This document shows, in pieces, positions 24,581 through 36,534 of a DNA stretch of 64,000 nt. This stretch comes from Rotaria socialis. Its lineage: Eukaryota > Rotifera > Eurotatoria > Philodinida > Philodinidae. The notes under the pieces are model-generated. The model was not told where the DNA came from and searched no databases. It was given only the letters and a program-made list of their open reading frames with translations. The stretch's first letter is position 1; every line of letters starts with the position of its first letter. Made by a program: the position numbers and the translations under genes. The stretch spans positions 248,001-312,000 of the forward strand of contig CAJNYU010002272.1 in assembly GCA_905331475.1 (NCBI GenBank). Reading direction: 5' to 3'.

Positions 24581-24587
24581 ATTTACC

Positions 24588-27500
24588 ATGAAAATATCAC
24601 AGCAAATATGGAACGATCTACTTACGACACCAAGTATTCCTACGGTCACACAAGTCAAATATATAGATAATGGTGTGTGTTTGACGATGAATTTTGATGA
24701 GGAGGGAATTATTTGAAAAATAATTTTTTTTGTTTTTGTATATGCATCATTTAGAATGGTTGAATGAACTTATTCATTTTATTTTGAATGGTTCGTATGA
24801 TAAAGTCTTCATCGAAAATCCAAATCTACGAGATTTTATTAATAAAAATCATGATGATTCTCAATGGATTGAGATTATGGATAAATTAAATCATGACGAA
24901 GAGTTAGTTGAAAATAAATATCAATGAATGTAGATTTTTAAGATATTTTCTTTTGTTTAAAAGATTAGCTGATCTTTTACATATAATCATCGGCATTGCA
25001 TATCTTCAATTGTTCATTATCAATAATTTTCTTGGACCAAAATGTGAACTTGATAATCTAGAAATACCCATTCCACAAGTAGATAATTATTTTTGCTATA
25101 TATTTGTTTTTAAACTATCATTTTCAAGTCTACAATCAATGAACAATTAACTTGTGACGGTGAAATGCCTGTTGCAACTATTGAGCATTTAGATTATTTA
25201 TATCAAGCAACTAAAATATTCAATATTTCACAAAATCAAACAAATAAAAATTGGGTACGAATATTCATATTCACAAAAGTATGCATCCTATTAATTGTTT
25301 TTAGACTTGGTATTGGTGGACGATGCGAACGTTATTTACGCATCAAAAAATGCTAGATGAACATTCAATGACATTATATAATAATATCCAAACATGTATT
25401 GATAAACGTAATTATCAAATTAAAAACATAATCAATATTTATTCTAATTTTATATTTTCTTCTCGCTTTTAGTCTTCATTTGTCAGCCAGACATGAATAA
25501 GTAAAACAATTAAATTATGAAAACGAAAAATAGAGAAAGATATTTATATTTATTTTAGAACACAGCAGACTTTATTCTCTATTGAAATAGCTTATATATT
25601 TGTGTATTATTACAATTGGAAACAAGCAGAAGTAGCTAAGAATCAAGCAATTCAAATTTCGGGTTTAGAAATTAATTTGACAGGTAAAAAGATATTTCTT
25701 TCACGAACAAATTATTTAATTTAATTATAGGTCAACTGGGTAAAAGAACGCGCTATCAAATAAATGATACATCACAATTACTTCTTGATATTACAAGAAA
25801 CAAAACTGACGAAACATTAACTAATAATAATAATAACAACAGCACAGCAACAGAGGAGAATTTGATATTACCTAAAGTAAAAATCGATTGAATAAGAAGA
25901 AAATATGTTTTTATTTTATGTTTTAGAACATGGCATTAAATGATGATGTGGTTCTTAATCAAATTCAATTTAAAAATGAAACCGATAATCAAAATTTAAC
26001 TATTCAATTAAATATTGTTGAACAATTAACTTTATTATTCGTCATGTCAGTTACTTTTTATTGTATTTTATTAAACTTTAAACGTATTTTTATTTAAGAT
26101 ATGATCGGCAAATCAATAATCCACGTCATGAAATTACAACCGAAGAACAATTAGCGTTTTTAACTGTATGTATTTAAACTTTGACTATGAACATTGAAAT
26201 ATCCTATCAAACTAACTTTTGACTTTAACAAACCTATCTAATGATTTCTACGGTTCTTGGAAAATATTCAGTAGCGATGGAATAATGTCATTGTTTTATT
26301 TTTTTTACAACTAAAACAATCCTATTTTCTATTTTATCTATGGCTTAATAATGAATCACCGATGTTCATTAAAATGTACAGAGGTTTCTCAGAACTGTCT
26401 TATTTTTTCGATATTTTCACTGAATATTACAATTTAGATGATGATATGTAGAATAAATAGATTATGCTATTTGAAATAAGAAGCACTAATACGTTTTTTT
26501 CTACTGCTTGCTAGTATTTGAACAAGCGCCAAATGGAAAGCCACAGCACTATGTAGTCAAAACCGAAGACTCATACGAGTAGAATTGTCTTTTATCTATA
26601 CTTATTACCCAGTCCATTTTGATAAAAGAAAAAACGATATTTTTAATCTTAGATTAGATTAGATCACGTGGAAATGTCTCAACTAATTTTACTAACTTTA
26701 CTGAGTTCATCTTATGATAATTCTATTATAGTATACTCAAAAAATAAAAGAAAACATCAGATAAAATTATTTTTATTTTACACTCGTAATTATTCCAATT
26801 TAGAAAGAGATTTATTTTATTATTAAATATTTAATGTTCTAAATCAGAATAATACAATATTTGTCTTTCTAGTATATATTAGCTCGACCATTAAATTGGT
26901 GCATTCAAACATGTTCACTTATATTACGTTGCCAGCATGAAACAGAAAATAAACGTAAAATTGAACGCACATTATTACAATTACAAGTATATTCAATTTT
27001 AAGAAAACAAAAATCATTTTAAAAATCTTTAATCTTTATTCAGGAATTGATTGACCAATTTGATTATAAAAATCCATCAAGCTCATTTCGCTTAGAATAT
27101 TTTCATTCAACACCAGTTTATCCAACATGGAAATTAAAAGTGAAATTTAAAACAAAAGTATTTTGTTGTTTTTTTAATCTTAAAATGTATTTTTAGAGTT
27201 ATATTGCGCACGTTTATGTTAAACTTGGTCTCGTTAATAATGCACTCGATTTATATTTATATTTAAAAAAATGGTCTGATGTTATAGCATGTTATCAAAT
27301 ATTAAAAAAACTTTCATTAGTAAATTGTTTTATCTGAATAAAAGATAAAATTATTTCTATTGAATTTATTTAGGCTGAACATGTAATTCGTGAACAATTA
27401 AAAATAAAAGAAACGCCGGAGTTATTCTGTTCATTAGGTGAAGTTACCGATGAATTAGAATATTTTGAACGGGCATGGATAATAAGTAAAGAACGTAATG

Positions 27501-29855
27501 GGCGTGCACAACGTTTAATGGGAAAATATTATTTTAATCGAGGAAATGTAACGACAAAAATAATATCTTTGTTTTTCTAAATACAATTTCTTGCTGTTCT
27601 AATGAGTCTAGTATGAAAAAGCCTGTGAACATTTATTAAAAGCTGTTGAAATCAATTCATTACAAGTAGGGAAAAAATCATGTGAACAATTCGTGTCTAT
27701 TGATTTAGATTTTCATTAGCATGACACATGGTTTTGGCTTGGTACTGCATCATTTCGTACGGAAAAATGGGAATTAGGTGTACGAGCGTATAGTCGTTGT
27801 ACTAATATTGAAACAGATGTAATTATGTCGAAGAACTTGTTATTATTATGGATATTTTTATATTTTGTTCTAATAGAATTTCGAAGCATGGAATAATTTA
27901 GCTGCATGCCATATAAAATTAAAACAAAAGTAAGAAACAATAAAATAGTAACTTTTAAATATTCATTGATGTTTACTATTGAATTTTTTTTACAGAGATA
28001 AAGCGCATAAAGTTTTTCTTGAAGCAATTAAATGTAATTACGATAATTGGAAAGTATGGGAAAACTTTCTTTGGGTATGCTTAATTGAATTAATACATAA
28101 AATAAATATAATAGATATGAATTGATTCTTGGAAAGTTATATTAAAGTTAAGCTTTTCTTCACATAGACAGCATTAGTCTCTGTCAATTCTCTGTATGAT
28201 ATTTGTTTTTCTTCTGTTCAAAGTTGTCACCAGAGTTCATGAATTACAAAACGACATTTTTGGATTTAACTAAAATTTACACTTTTACACTGAATGTGAA
28301 CTGCTTAAACCACCTGCGTTACCCGATGAAATTTGACAATAGTTACTGATAGAAACAAATGATACTCAAGAATATTTAAACGCACTGCTAGAAGTGTGAT
28401 AGTTCTCAATGCAGAAAATATGACACCTCATAATGATATAGCAATCCTTGAAAATCTCAGTTGAGTAGTAGTATATTTTGCGTGTAGAAAAAAAAATCAA
28501 ACATCTGGCAATTCTTCGCAGAAATTATGAAGAGTTTTGAATGTTCAATTGCGAACTGTTCTTTGACTTCTCTTTAATACAAAAACAAAACAATGTCTAA
28601 AGAAGTTGAAATTTACTTCAAAATAGTATAAACTTCGGTTGATCGAGAAATCTTGAAGCTTTACAATGAGTAAAACAGAATGATGCAGAGAACCGGCAAG
28701 GACTTATGTGGTCTACCAAGTGAATGACCATTTTTCAACATCGTATTTCAAAGCTTAGCTACATCATGACTATAAAAAAATAGATAGAAATATTCAGTAT
28801 TTTCTTTTAAAGACTAGCGCTGATTGCGGAGAAATCGAAGATGTTATGCAGGCGTATCATCGTTTAATTGATCTGAAAACTAAATATGTGGACAAAGAAG
28901 TACGTTGATTATTTTAAGTTTATCATTCTTTGTCTATGTTAAAAGAAAATTTAAGGTTTTACAACGATTAGTAAATTTATTATCTGAAAATGAACAAAAT
29001 GAAATATGGCTGAAGATCTATCAAAAATCCCTTGAACTATTTGGAAGGCTCACTGCACAAGTAAATATTTTAAAATGACAAAATTTTATTTATCTATTTC
29101 AAAAACAATTTAGGTAACAAATGATGCTGACGTTTGGGAATTATACAGTGATTTATGTGAATTAAAAAAAGATGATACATCAATTGATTGGCATATGAAA
29201 GTATGTATCAATGAGAATCGGATCATTTCAATATAAAATAATTTTATTTGTAGAAACTAAAATAAATAGCGCATTATCATTGTATTTATTCGTTGAATAG
29301 GAACATTGACTTAAGATTTATTCGATCAAAGAAATGAAATTTTCATAATAAGAAAAATTTGATTTAGTTAGATCCAATGCTAATAATTGAGACCGACTCA
29401 ATTGATGTTCCTCACTTCATTTATCTATATTTAGTTTTTATAATAAAAGAACAAAAACTCTTGCTATTTTCTTTTTAAAGATTCTACAACAATTACAACG
29501 AGCACATCGATGTGCTATAAATCAGACATCAAGTTGGGAAAATGAAATCGAAACTATCAGAAGTGTTCTTATATTATCAAATAAACTGGCTGCTAGTATG
29601 TATTATTAATATCAAATTAAATTAAAAATTCACTTCGTTTTATTAGAAACAATTGAAAAACTCGGTGAACATGTTGAGAATGAAAATTTTAAACAATCAT
29701 GTCATTCCATACGTCTGACTTTAAATTCTGTTATGACTCGGTTAAAACAGAAATATGATTCATCACTAATGACAACTGATGAAAAAATTATGAATGATAT
29801 GCAAGAACTAGAAAAATCAATATTACAATTGACCGATATGCTACGCAAAAGTTGA
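24588..29855 (+). CDS. TTC27: Tetratricopeptide repeat protein 27
   Basis: TPR protein conserved from yeast (Emw1) to human, linked to chaperone/assembly functions. I can join 23 exons in frame (first 24588-24672, last 29647-29855), giving 824 residues against ~840 in human. Conserved blocks: YLQLFIINNFLGP, LTCDGEMP, TWYWWTMRT, LTGQLGKRTRYQ, MALNDDVVL, CYQILKKL, KETPELFCSLGE, ACEHLLKAVEIN, DTWFWLGTASF, NFEAWNNLAACHIKLKQK, EAIKCNYDNWKVWENF, MQAYHRLIDLK and VTNDADVWELY, the last eight spanning the TPR region (~residues 430-690). One exon is only 28 bp (25473-25500). Most introns are 50-65 bp, but those at 26166-26872 and 28075-28812 exceed 700 bp. An AATAAA lies at 29914-29919, 59 bp after the stop. 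Confidence 0.95.
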
Positions 29856-30974
29856 TATGATTATTAATGCATTGTGATTTTTGTTGTTTTTGTTTATTGG
29901 TTTTATTTTTTACAATAAACATCATGGTTAACAAGCGAAGAAAAAAGATAGGAAACAAGAAATAACATATTTAGATCTCGCACAGACTACGAAGAGTGCA
30001 TCACTTTATCTTTTGATGACTAGAAACTCATGTTGAACGACGAGGAAGATCTTTTTCTTCTATTTGACGGAGAAAAATTTTCTTTTCCTATTACATATTC
30101 GGCTAAATAATAGATTTGTCTATGATAGTGGGATTTGCGTTGAAGAGAAGATTTTATCCTGTTCTTTTCTTCTTGTTTTTCTAACTCATTTTGACAAAAG
30201 AAAAAAAGAAGAAGAGAATAAACAATCGCATCTCTGAGGAAAACACCAGCCAACTAACGTTTCAGAGAACAAGGAAAAATCCAAGAGAAATCATCATGGC
30301 TTGAAAGGCAAGGAGTAAGATGTAAAAGAGTTTAACTTCTAATTATTCATTTTTATTAATCAAAATAACTTGGAAGGTATAGCATGGCTAATACTATGTA
30401 TTCAATTTTTAAATTAATTTAAATAAGTAAGTATTAAACGATGAGAAAGAAATAAAAAAAAATGAATGAAAAGAATTTGACAACTTGTATTTATATTCAT
30501 CATCATATTAACACAAATATAAAAATAATTGCGTCTATGTCTACACCTTTTTTCTATATCTGTAATAGCATATCAATTTTCTTCTCTCTCTCTCTGCAGA
30601 AGAACACAGAATAAGAAAATTAATTTTCCTTTGTAAAAAAAAGAAAAGAAAAAAATTGTTTTCTTAAGCGTATTAATCAAAGAACTGAAAATTGATAAGC
30701 GCTAGTAATAGAATAGTCACTGAATTCCTATCTTATGGTTGAATTGAATACATTACGCTAGTTTTATAACTTATATTAATATATATATATATATATATAT
30801 ATAGCGTAGTACAAAAAATGAAAGAGAAGATTCATCTTTATAATTGTAAGCATGCATTGAAGCACTTCAAAAACATAATTGAATGACTGACTAACTCTTT
30901 TGTTTTATAGTGAAGTAGTAGATTTTTTACTTCTTTACTTTTATAAATTATATTAATAGATCCTAGAAAACAAT
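29856..30974. other. Spacer between TTC27 and orphan gene
   Basis: Holds the TTC27 polyadenylation signal and a TA dinucleotide run (30777-30803). Acceptor-like TAG sites occur at ~30908-30910 and 30957-30959, the second 15 bp before the next ATG. No gene is supported. Confidence 0.5.
30777..30803. repeat. (TA)n microsatellite
   Basis: A run of about 13 TA dinucleotides, ~170 bp upstream of the orphan gene at 30975. Confidence 0.9.
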
Positions 30975-31538
30975 ATGCGTTCATCTCAGCCAGTGCCTTC
31001 ATTTGTTATTGAAACTTGTTCATCGGATGGCAAACAAAAACCAATTGAAAGCCCGAAAAAGTTAACTTCAACTATTTCACGTACATGGAGTTTACCGGAC
31101 TGTAATGAAACGTACAAGGATTTATGTGGTGCTGTACATTATACATTTTCTAAACATTTAAATAATTTTTTAAAACGATCACATTCATATCCAAACGCTT
31201 ATCTTTTAAAATGTTTGAAATACAATGAAAAAAAACTTCTTATTCAATCTCCATCGACATCAATTCGTTGTAATATGAATTTACTTGGGCCTAATGGTGG
31301 TATGCAAACGCCTAGTTGTTTATCATCACGTCATTCATTAAATGGAAGTTCTTTTGATATATCTGAAAGTGATAATCGTCTACCGCCAGATCAAATATTT
31401 CTAAGGTCAAACAATAAAATACTAACCGTTGATGGGCATCCACTATTAATTGTAGATCCTTCTATTCGATTAACGACAGATACTTATCATGATAAATGTA
31501 CTGATTGGCTTACTCATCTTAACATAAATCCTACTTAA
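30975..31538 (+). CDS. Unrecognised intronless 187-residue protein
   Basis: Single-exon frame starting at ATG 30975, with balanced composition, codon use like neighbouring genes and an AATAAA at 31581-31586, 43 bp after the stop. No signal peptide or membrane span. The central part (TWSLPDCNETYKDLCGAVHY, FLKRSHSYPNAYLL) and C-terminal part (DGHPLLIVDPSIRL, TDWLTHLNI) look folded, joined by a Ser-rich linker. The family is not recognised. It is tail to tail with DRC8, with only 84 bp between stops, so 3'UTRs must nearly meet or overlap. Confidence 0.65.
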   Translation: MRSSQPVPSFVIETCSSDGKQKPIESPKKLTSTISRTWSLPDCNETYKDLCGAVHYTFSKHLNNFLKRSHSYPNAYLLKCLKYNEKKLLIQSPSTSIRCNMNLLGPNGGMQTPSCLSSRHSLNGSSFDISESDNRLPPDQIFLRSNNKILTVDGHPLLIVDPSIRLTTDTYHDKCTDWLTHLNINPT

Positions 31539-31622
31539 ATATGTTATTTTTGTGGTTGGTTCTTTTTTGGAATATATTTTAATAAAAATTTCGAAAAAAA
31601 AGGAAAAGATTGAGTATTTATT

Positions 31623-32362
31623 CTAATCATTATCTTCGACGATGAGATGTTGTACGAAATCTTTATAAGTACATTTATGATTTGTTTCATCATCAAGAGC
31701 TATTGTCATAAAATCTTGAAATTCTTCGTCATTGAATGGTTCGCCTAGAACCGTAGAAAATAAATTTTAAGATGAATAACATATTTTTTCTTAGATTATT
31801 TTAAATACCTTCTTTACATAAATAATTCCTAAATTCGTCTTCAGTTAAATAACCATTATTTTGTGTATCAAGAACTTGAAATGCTCGTAAAATTTTACTT
31901 TCTGGTTCACCTTGATAGCGACGATCTTTTAATATTGTATTCATGACATTTAGAAATCTTTCTAAATGAATTGATTCAGGATTTGAATCATCCGACATCT
32001 AAGTAAAGAATATAGAGCGAATGTTTAATTTTATCGTTTTGTTTTTCAATTGAATTATATTACTTCACTAAGAATATCTTGCAATTCGCCTTCTGTTGGT
32101 ACAAGACCAAGTGATCGTACGACAGTACCTAATTCCGATGATGGAATCGTATTATTTGATTCTTGATCGAATACATTAAATGCTTCTGTTAACCGTTTAA
32201 TTCGAGCTTGATTAGCTCGTTCTAAAGAATGAAACTTCTTTGCACGTGTTTGTATTAGAAAAATGTGAAGAACAAACCTTCGCTTTCTCGAATAGGATCA
32301 CGTAAAGTTACTCGGTTTTCCTGTTCAGGTGCAGCACTTGCTGCATCCGTTGGCGTCGCCAT
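31623..32362 (-). CDS. EFCAB2: Dynein regulatory complex subunit 8 (EF-hand, EFCAB2)
   Basis: Calmodulin-like subunit of the nexin-dynein regulatory complex in motile cilia. Four exons on the minus strand (32362-32278, 32221-32064, 31998-31809, 31744-31623) give 184 residues, near family length. Family signatures: RLTEAFNVFDQESNNTIPSS, the block SLGLVPTEGELQDILSE, RFLNVMNTIL, LRAFQVLDTQNNGYLTEDEF and KEGEPFNDEEFQDFM. The EF-loops are mostly degenerate; the one in DTQNNGYLTEDE is closest to canonical. The start is the first ATG in frame (MATPTDAAS...). The AATAAA in its sense begins right after the stop codon (plus positions 31617-31622). Bdelloids are heavily ciliated, which fits. Confidence 0.9.
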
Positions 32363-35300
32363 TAATAATATGTACACGAGTTTGTTTCCTTAGAGTGTTA
32401 GGCAAGCATGCAAATACTTCAGCAATTTTTTAGATTTGCATCATTCGTGAAAATGCTTTTTTTTTAAAGAAATATACATAAAAAAAATTAATTTGTTGAA
32501 ATTGAATGAACTGTTCAGAATTTTTTAATGATTTCTATTACTTAATCTGTTAACAGCGACATCTAATCAAACTTTTTTGCCATAACTGTCGAAGCACACT
32601 TCAGACGTTCACTTAGTTGGTGATTGCCATAGCAAGATCTCTTGGGTATTATTCAAATTACTGCCATTGTATTTCTATGAACTCATTTCTCAAAAGAAAT
32701 ATAATTTTTCTCATGTAGAACAGTTTTTAGGACTGATAACTATTTAAACTTCGCATAGCGATTGCATCACTTGTACAGCTATTAATGATATTTCGATCTA
32801 TTTATGTATCTGACTGCTATGTGAATACTGTATATATTTGTTAACTTGCGATAGGTAGTATTTTTGATACGACTTCGCTATAATTGAACGGTAATTTGTT
32901 TTTGATATCTAGATGTTAGATATCAGGTGTCTTTTGATAAGATTATGAGAATAATTTAATGTTTAAAGATATTCTATAATTGTAGCGGCGTTTGGTCTTT
33001 AGGATGTATAATTTAGATTAGATTTATCTAGATTATAGTGCTGATTAGATTTTATTCAACATTTTCGTTATGTGCTCGGACACTTGATAGCAAATTCGTT
33101 CATATTATAGATATAGCAGATTTTGATATGTATCTAGTAATATTATTGTAATAGAGAAAACTCTGATATTTCGTTGCATATTTATTAAGAACAATATTTT
33201 TTCTATTCAATTGTGCTACAAGTCGATACGTTACTATTACATTGACGGTCTTTGTAAAGAATAATATAGGTGATTTTTTTGTATCGATGGAATTCGCTAC
33301 TTTATTGCTTTCATGATGTGCATCTTTTCGTGACCAGCATCGACAATTAACATCAATGTTGAAAAATAATAGATGATTCTATTAGTCGCCACGAACACAT
33401 AAATTAGTATAGTCATGTTGACTTTTATCAGACAGGGCACGAAAGGGTGAGGGCGTTTTTGAAAATTCTTCAGAATCATGATGTACCTCGCATTTCACTG
33501 CTATAACAATTTGTGCCGCTTGTTTTTAATATTCATCAATTGAGCAGAATAGAGGAAAAGCGTAGAAATGAAAGTTGTTTTATGTAGTTTGAACAGGTGT
33601 ACAACTCTTTAAACAGCTGTAATGATTACTTAAATAGAAGAACGTTTAATTAAAAATTATATCTTTTGTGAGGCTACAGTGTTCCTGTTTGATATGTAAA
33701 AATGTATTTTGTTTGGTTGAAATATAAACTTGAGGGTGTCAGTATAGGCGTGTGAAATGTGTGGGCCTCGGTCTTCTGTTGAAAAACCTGCACCCTCAAG
33801 ATTTTCCTTTCTTCTCTATCTATTCTATTTCCATTTGTTCTACCATGTTTGAAGTTGTTACACTGTGAATAGAATAAAGTAGCGAAAAAACATCATTACC
33901 GAGAGTGACGGTAAGCTATTACTAATCAGTTCGTCTTAATATGTCGATCCGAGCAGGTTCGTTATTTATTAGTATAATGAAAAAAGAAAAAACAAACGAT
34001 GAAGTTCAGTCTTTGGCCTATTTCTTTCAAAAAAACTGATCCTGATTGAGAAAATCTTTAGTTTTATAAATATTTTCAATCTAAGTTGAGATCATAACTG
34101 AAAATTGATGGCAATATTGTCGAATCAAAATGAATATTCTCAATGATATCCAGTGAGCATTGTTAGAAAAGCAAATTGTTTTGATGACATTAAATTCTCT
34201 ATGGATCTTCCTGGTATTGCGTTAATAGTTTTATTTTCGAATTTCACTGTTTATATGAAGAAGTTCGATGAAATGTTTAATGACTGATACGAAAAATATA
34301 TTTCTAGTTATTTAAGTAGGGCGTTTTTAAAATAGTAACAAAAATCTAGGTAGAAATAAATATTATCACGGTCTGTATCTAGAGATGCGTTTGGAGATAG
34401 AAGCTACAATTTCTATGATGAACAAGTCTATGATATTTTCTAATCAAAGTATTCATGCAAGCAATTATTTGAGAAAGGAGAACGCCAGTATCGATGAATA
34501 GTGTGTGCAGATTTTTTCTTGAGAAGACTTTTCTCATGGTAATTGAGTATATGAGAACGATAAATATCAATTTGAGACTACATGATCAACAGTGTTTACA
34601 GTTTCTGCAATCAAGGAATAGTTCTCTTATATTGTATATTTTAATCAAATCGATTCTATCCGTGCCACTTTTATTATGACAAGAGACATATGTTTTTCTG
34701 GAAACTTTTACTAGAACTATGGAAGAAATCAGATGATTTTCATCTCTAATAATAATTGAACCCATTCCATTATCTATCTATCATCATCAGTTCAAGTTCA
34801 ATTTTTTATTTCTAGTTTAATTTCTTAACAGAAACTACATGGCACACATTAAAAAATAATATAGATAGGTTAACTAAATACAAAAATGACAAGTACCAAT
34901 GTAATCAATAAAAAGTTCAATAACGTGCCAAAAAGAAAATGTTAATATTTTTGTCACATTATGTTCTTCAGATTTACATCAGAGATTTCTATTTCAAACT
35001 TGAAATCACATTAATATCATTAATCATGCATCAACTGTTCTTGTCAAGATCAATATGCATTTTTCAATTACTATGAAAAAATCAATTTCTTTGCATATCA
35101 AATTTCAACCTATGATCAAGGTCATATTTTACATTAGTTGTTATTCAATTTTCTATTGTTTTTTTGATGATTTTTGTCTTTTTATTGAAGTTTTTCTATG
35201 CAATCAGGAGAACAACAAAAGAAGAATGTGCGATAATTTTTTTGTGAGAAAAACGATAGGTACGAGGGAGATAAAAATCAGCCATGTCGAACAAGAGCCA

Positions 35301-35589
35301 CAGTCATATATAAGGATAAAAAAAAATAAATGGTAGCACGCGTATGACAAGAATTCGATTTGTACATCGCATGGACATCTTTTGTTCGTCTTTTTCTTTT
35401 GCTTAAAACGAAACGAACAAAATGCACGAATGATGATTATGATATTTAAAAAAAATGCGCCAACATGTGACAATCAAAGCTGAAGAACAAAAACAGACTC
35501 TGATTACACATGAAAAAAGAAAAGAGAATGATAACGTTTAAAGCGAATGAAGTAAGATTAATTAATCGTTATTGTTGAAGAGTAATAAT
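32363..35589. other. Intergenic, no gene recognised
   Basis: AT-rich spacer separating two minus-strand genes, presumably with the DRC8 promoter at its left end. It includes an imperfect inverted repeat with 10-bp arms at 33729-33738 and 33791-33800. No coding evidence was found. Confidence 0.55.

Positions 35590-36534
<945 letters not shown>

Noticed and set aside
27716..28027. Minus-strand 103-codon frame
   Set aside because: Antisense shadow of TTC27 exons 16-18.
30020..30253. Minus-strand 77-codon frame
   Set aside because: Charged low-complexity translation in a spacer; no support.
35055..35473. Overlapping frames on both strands
   Set aside because: Composition-driven; no family or splice evidence.
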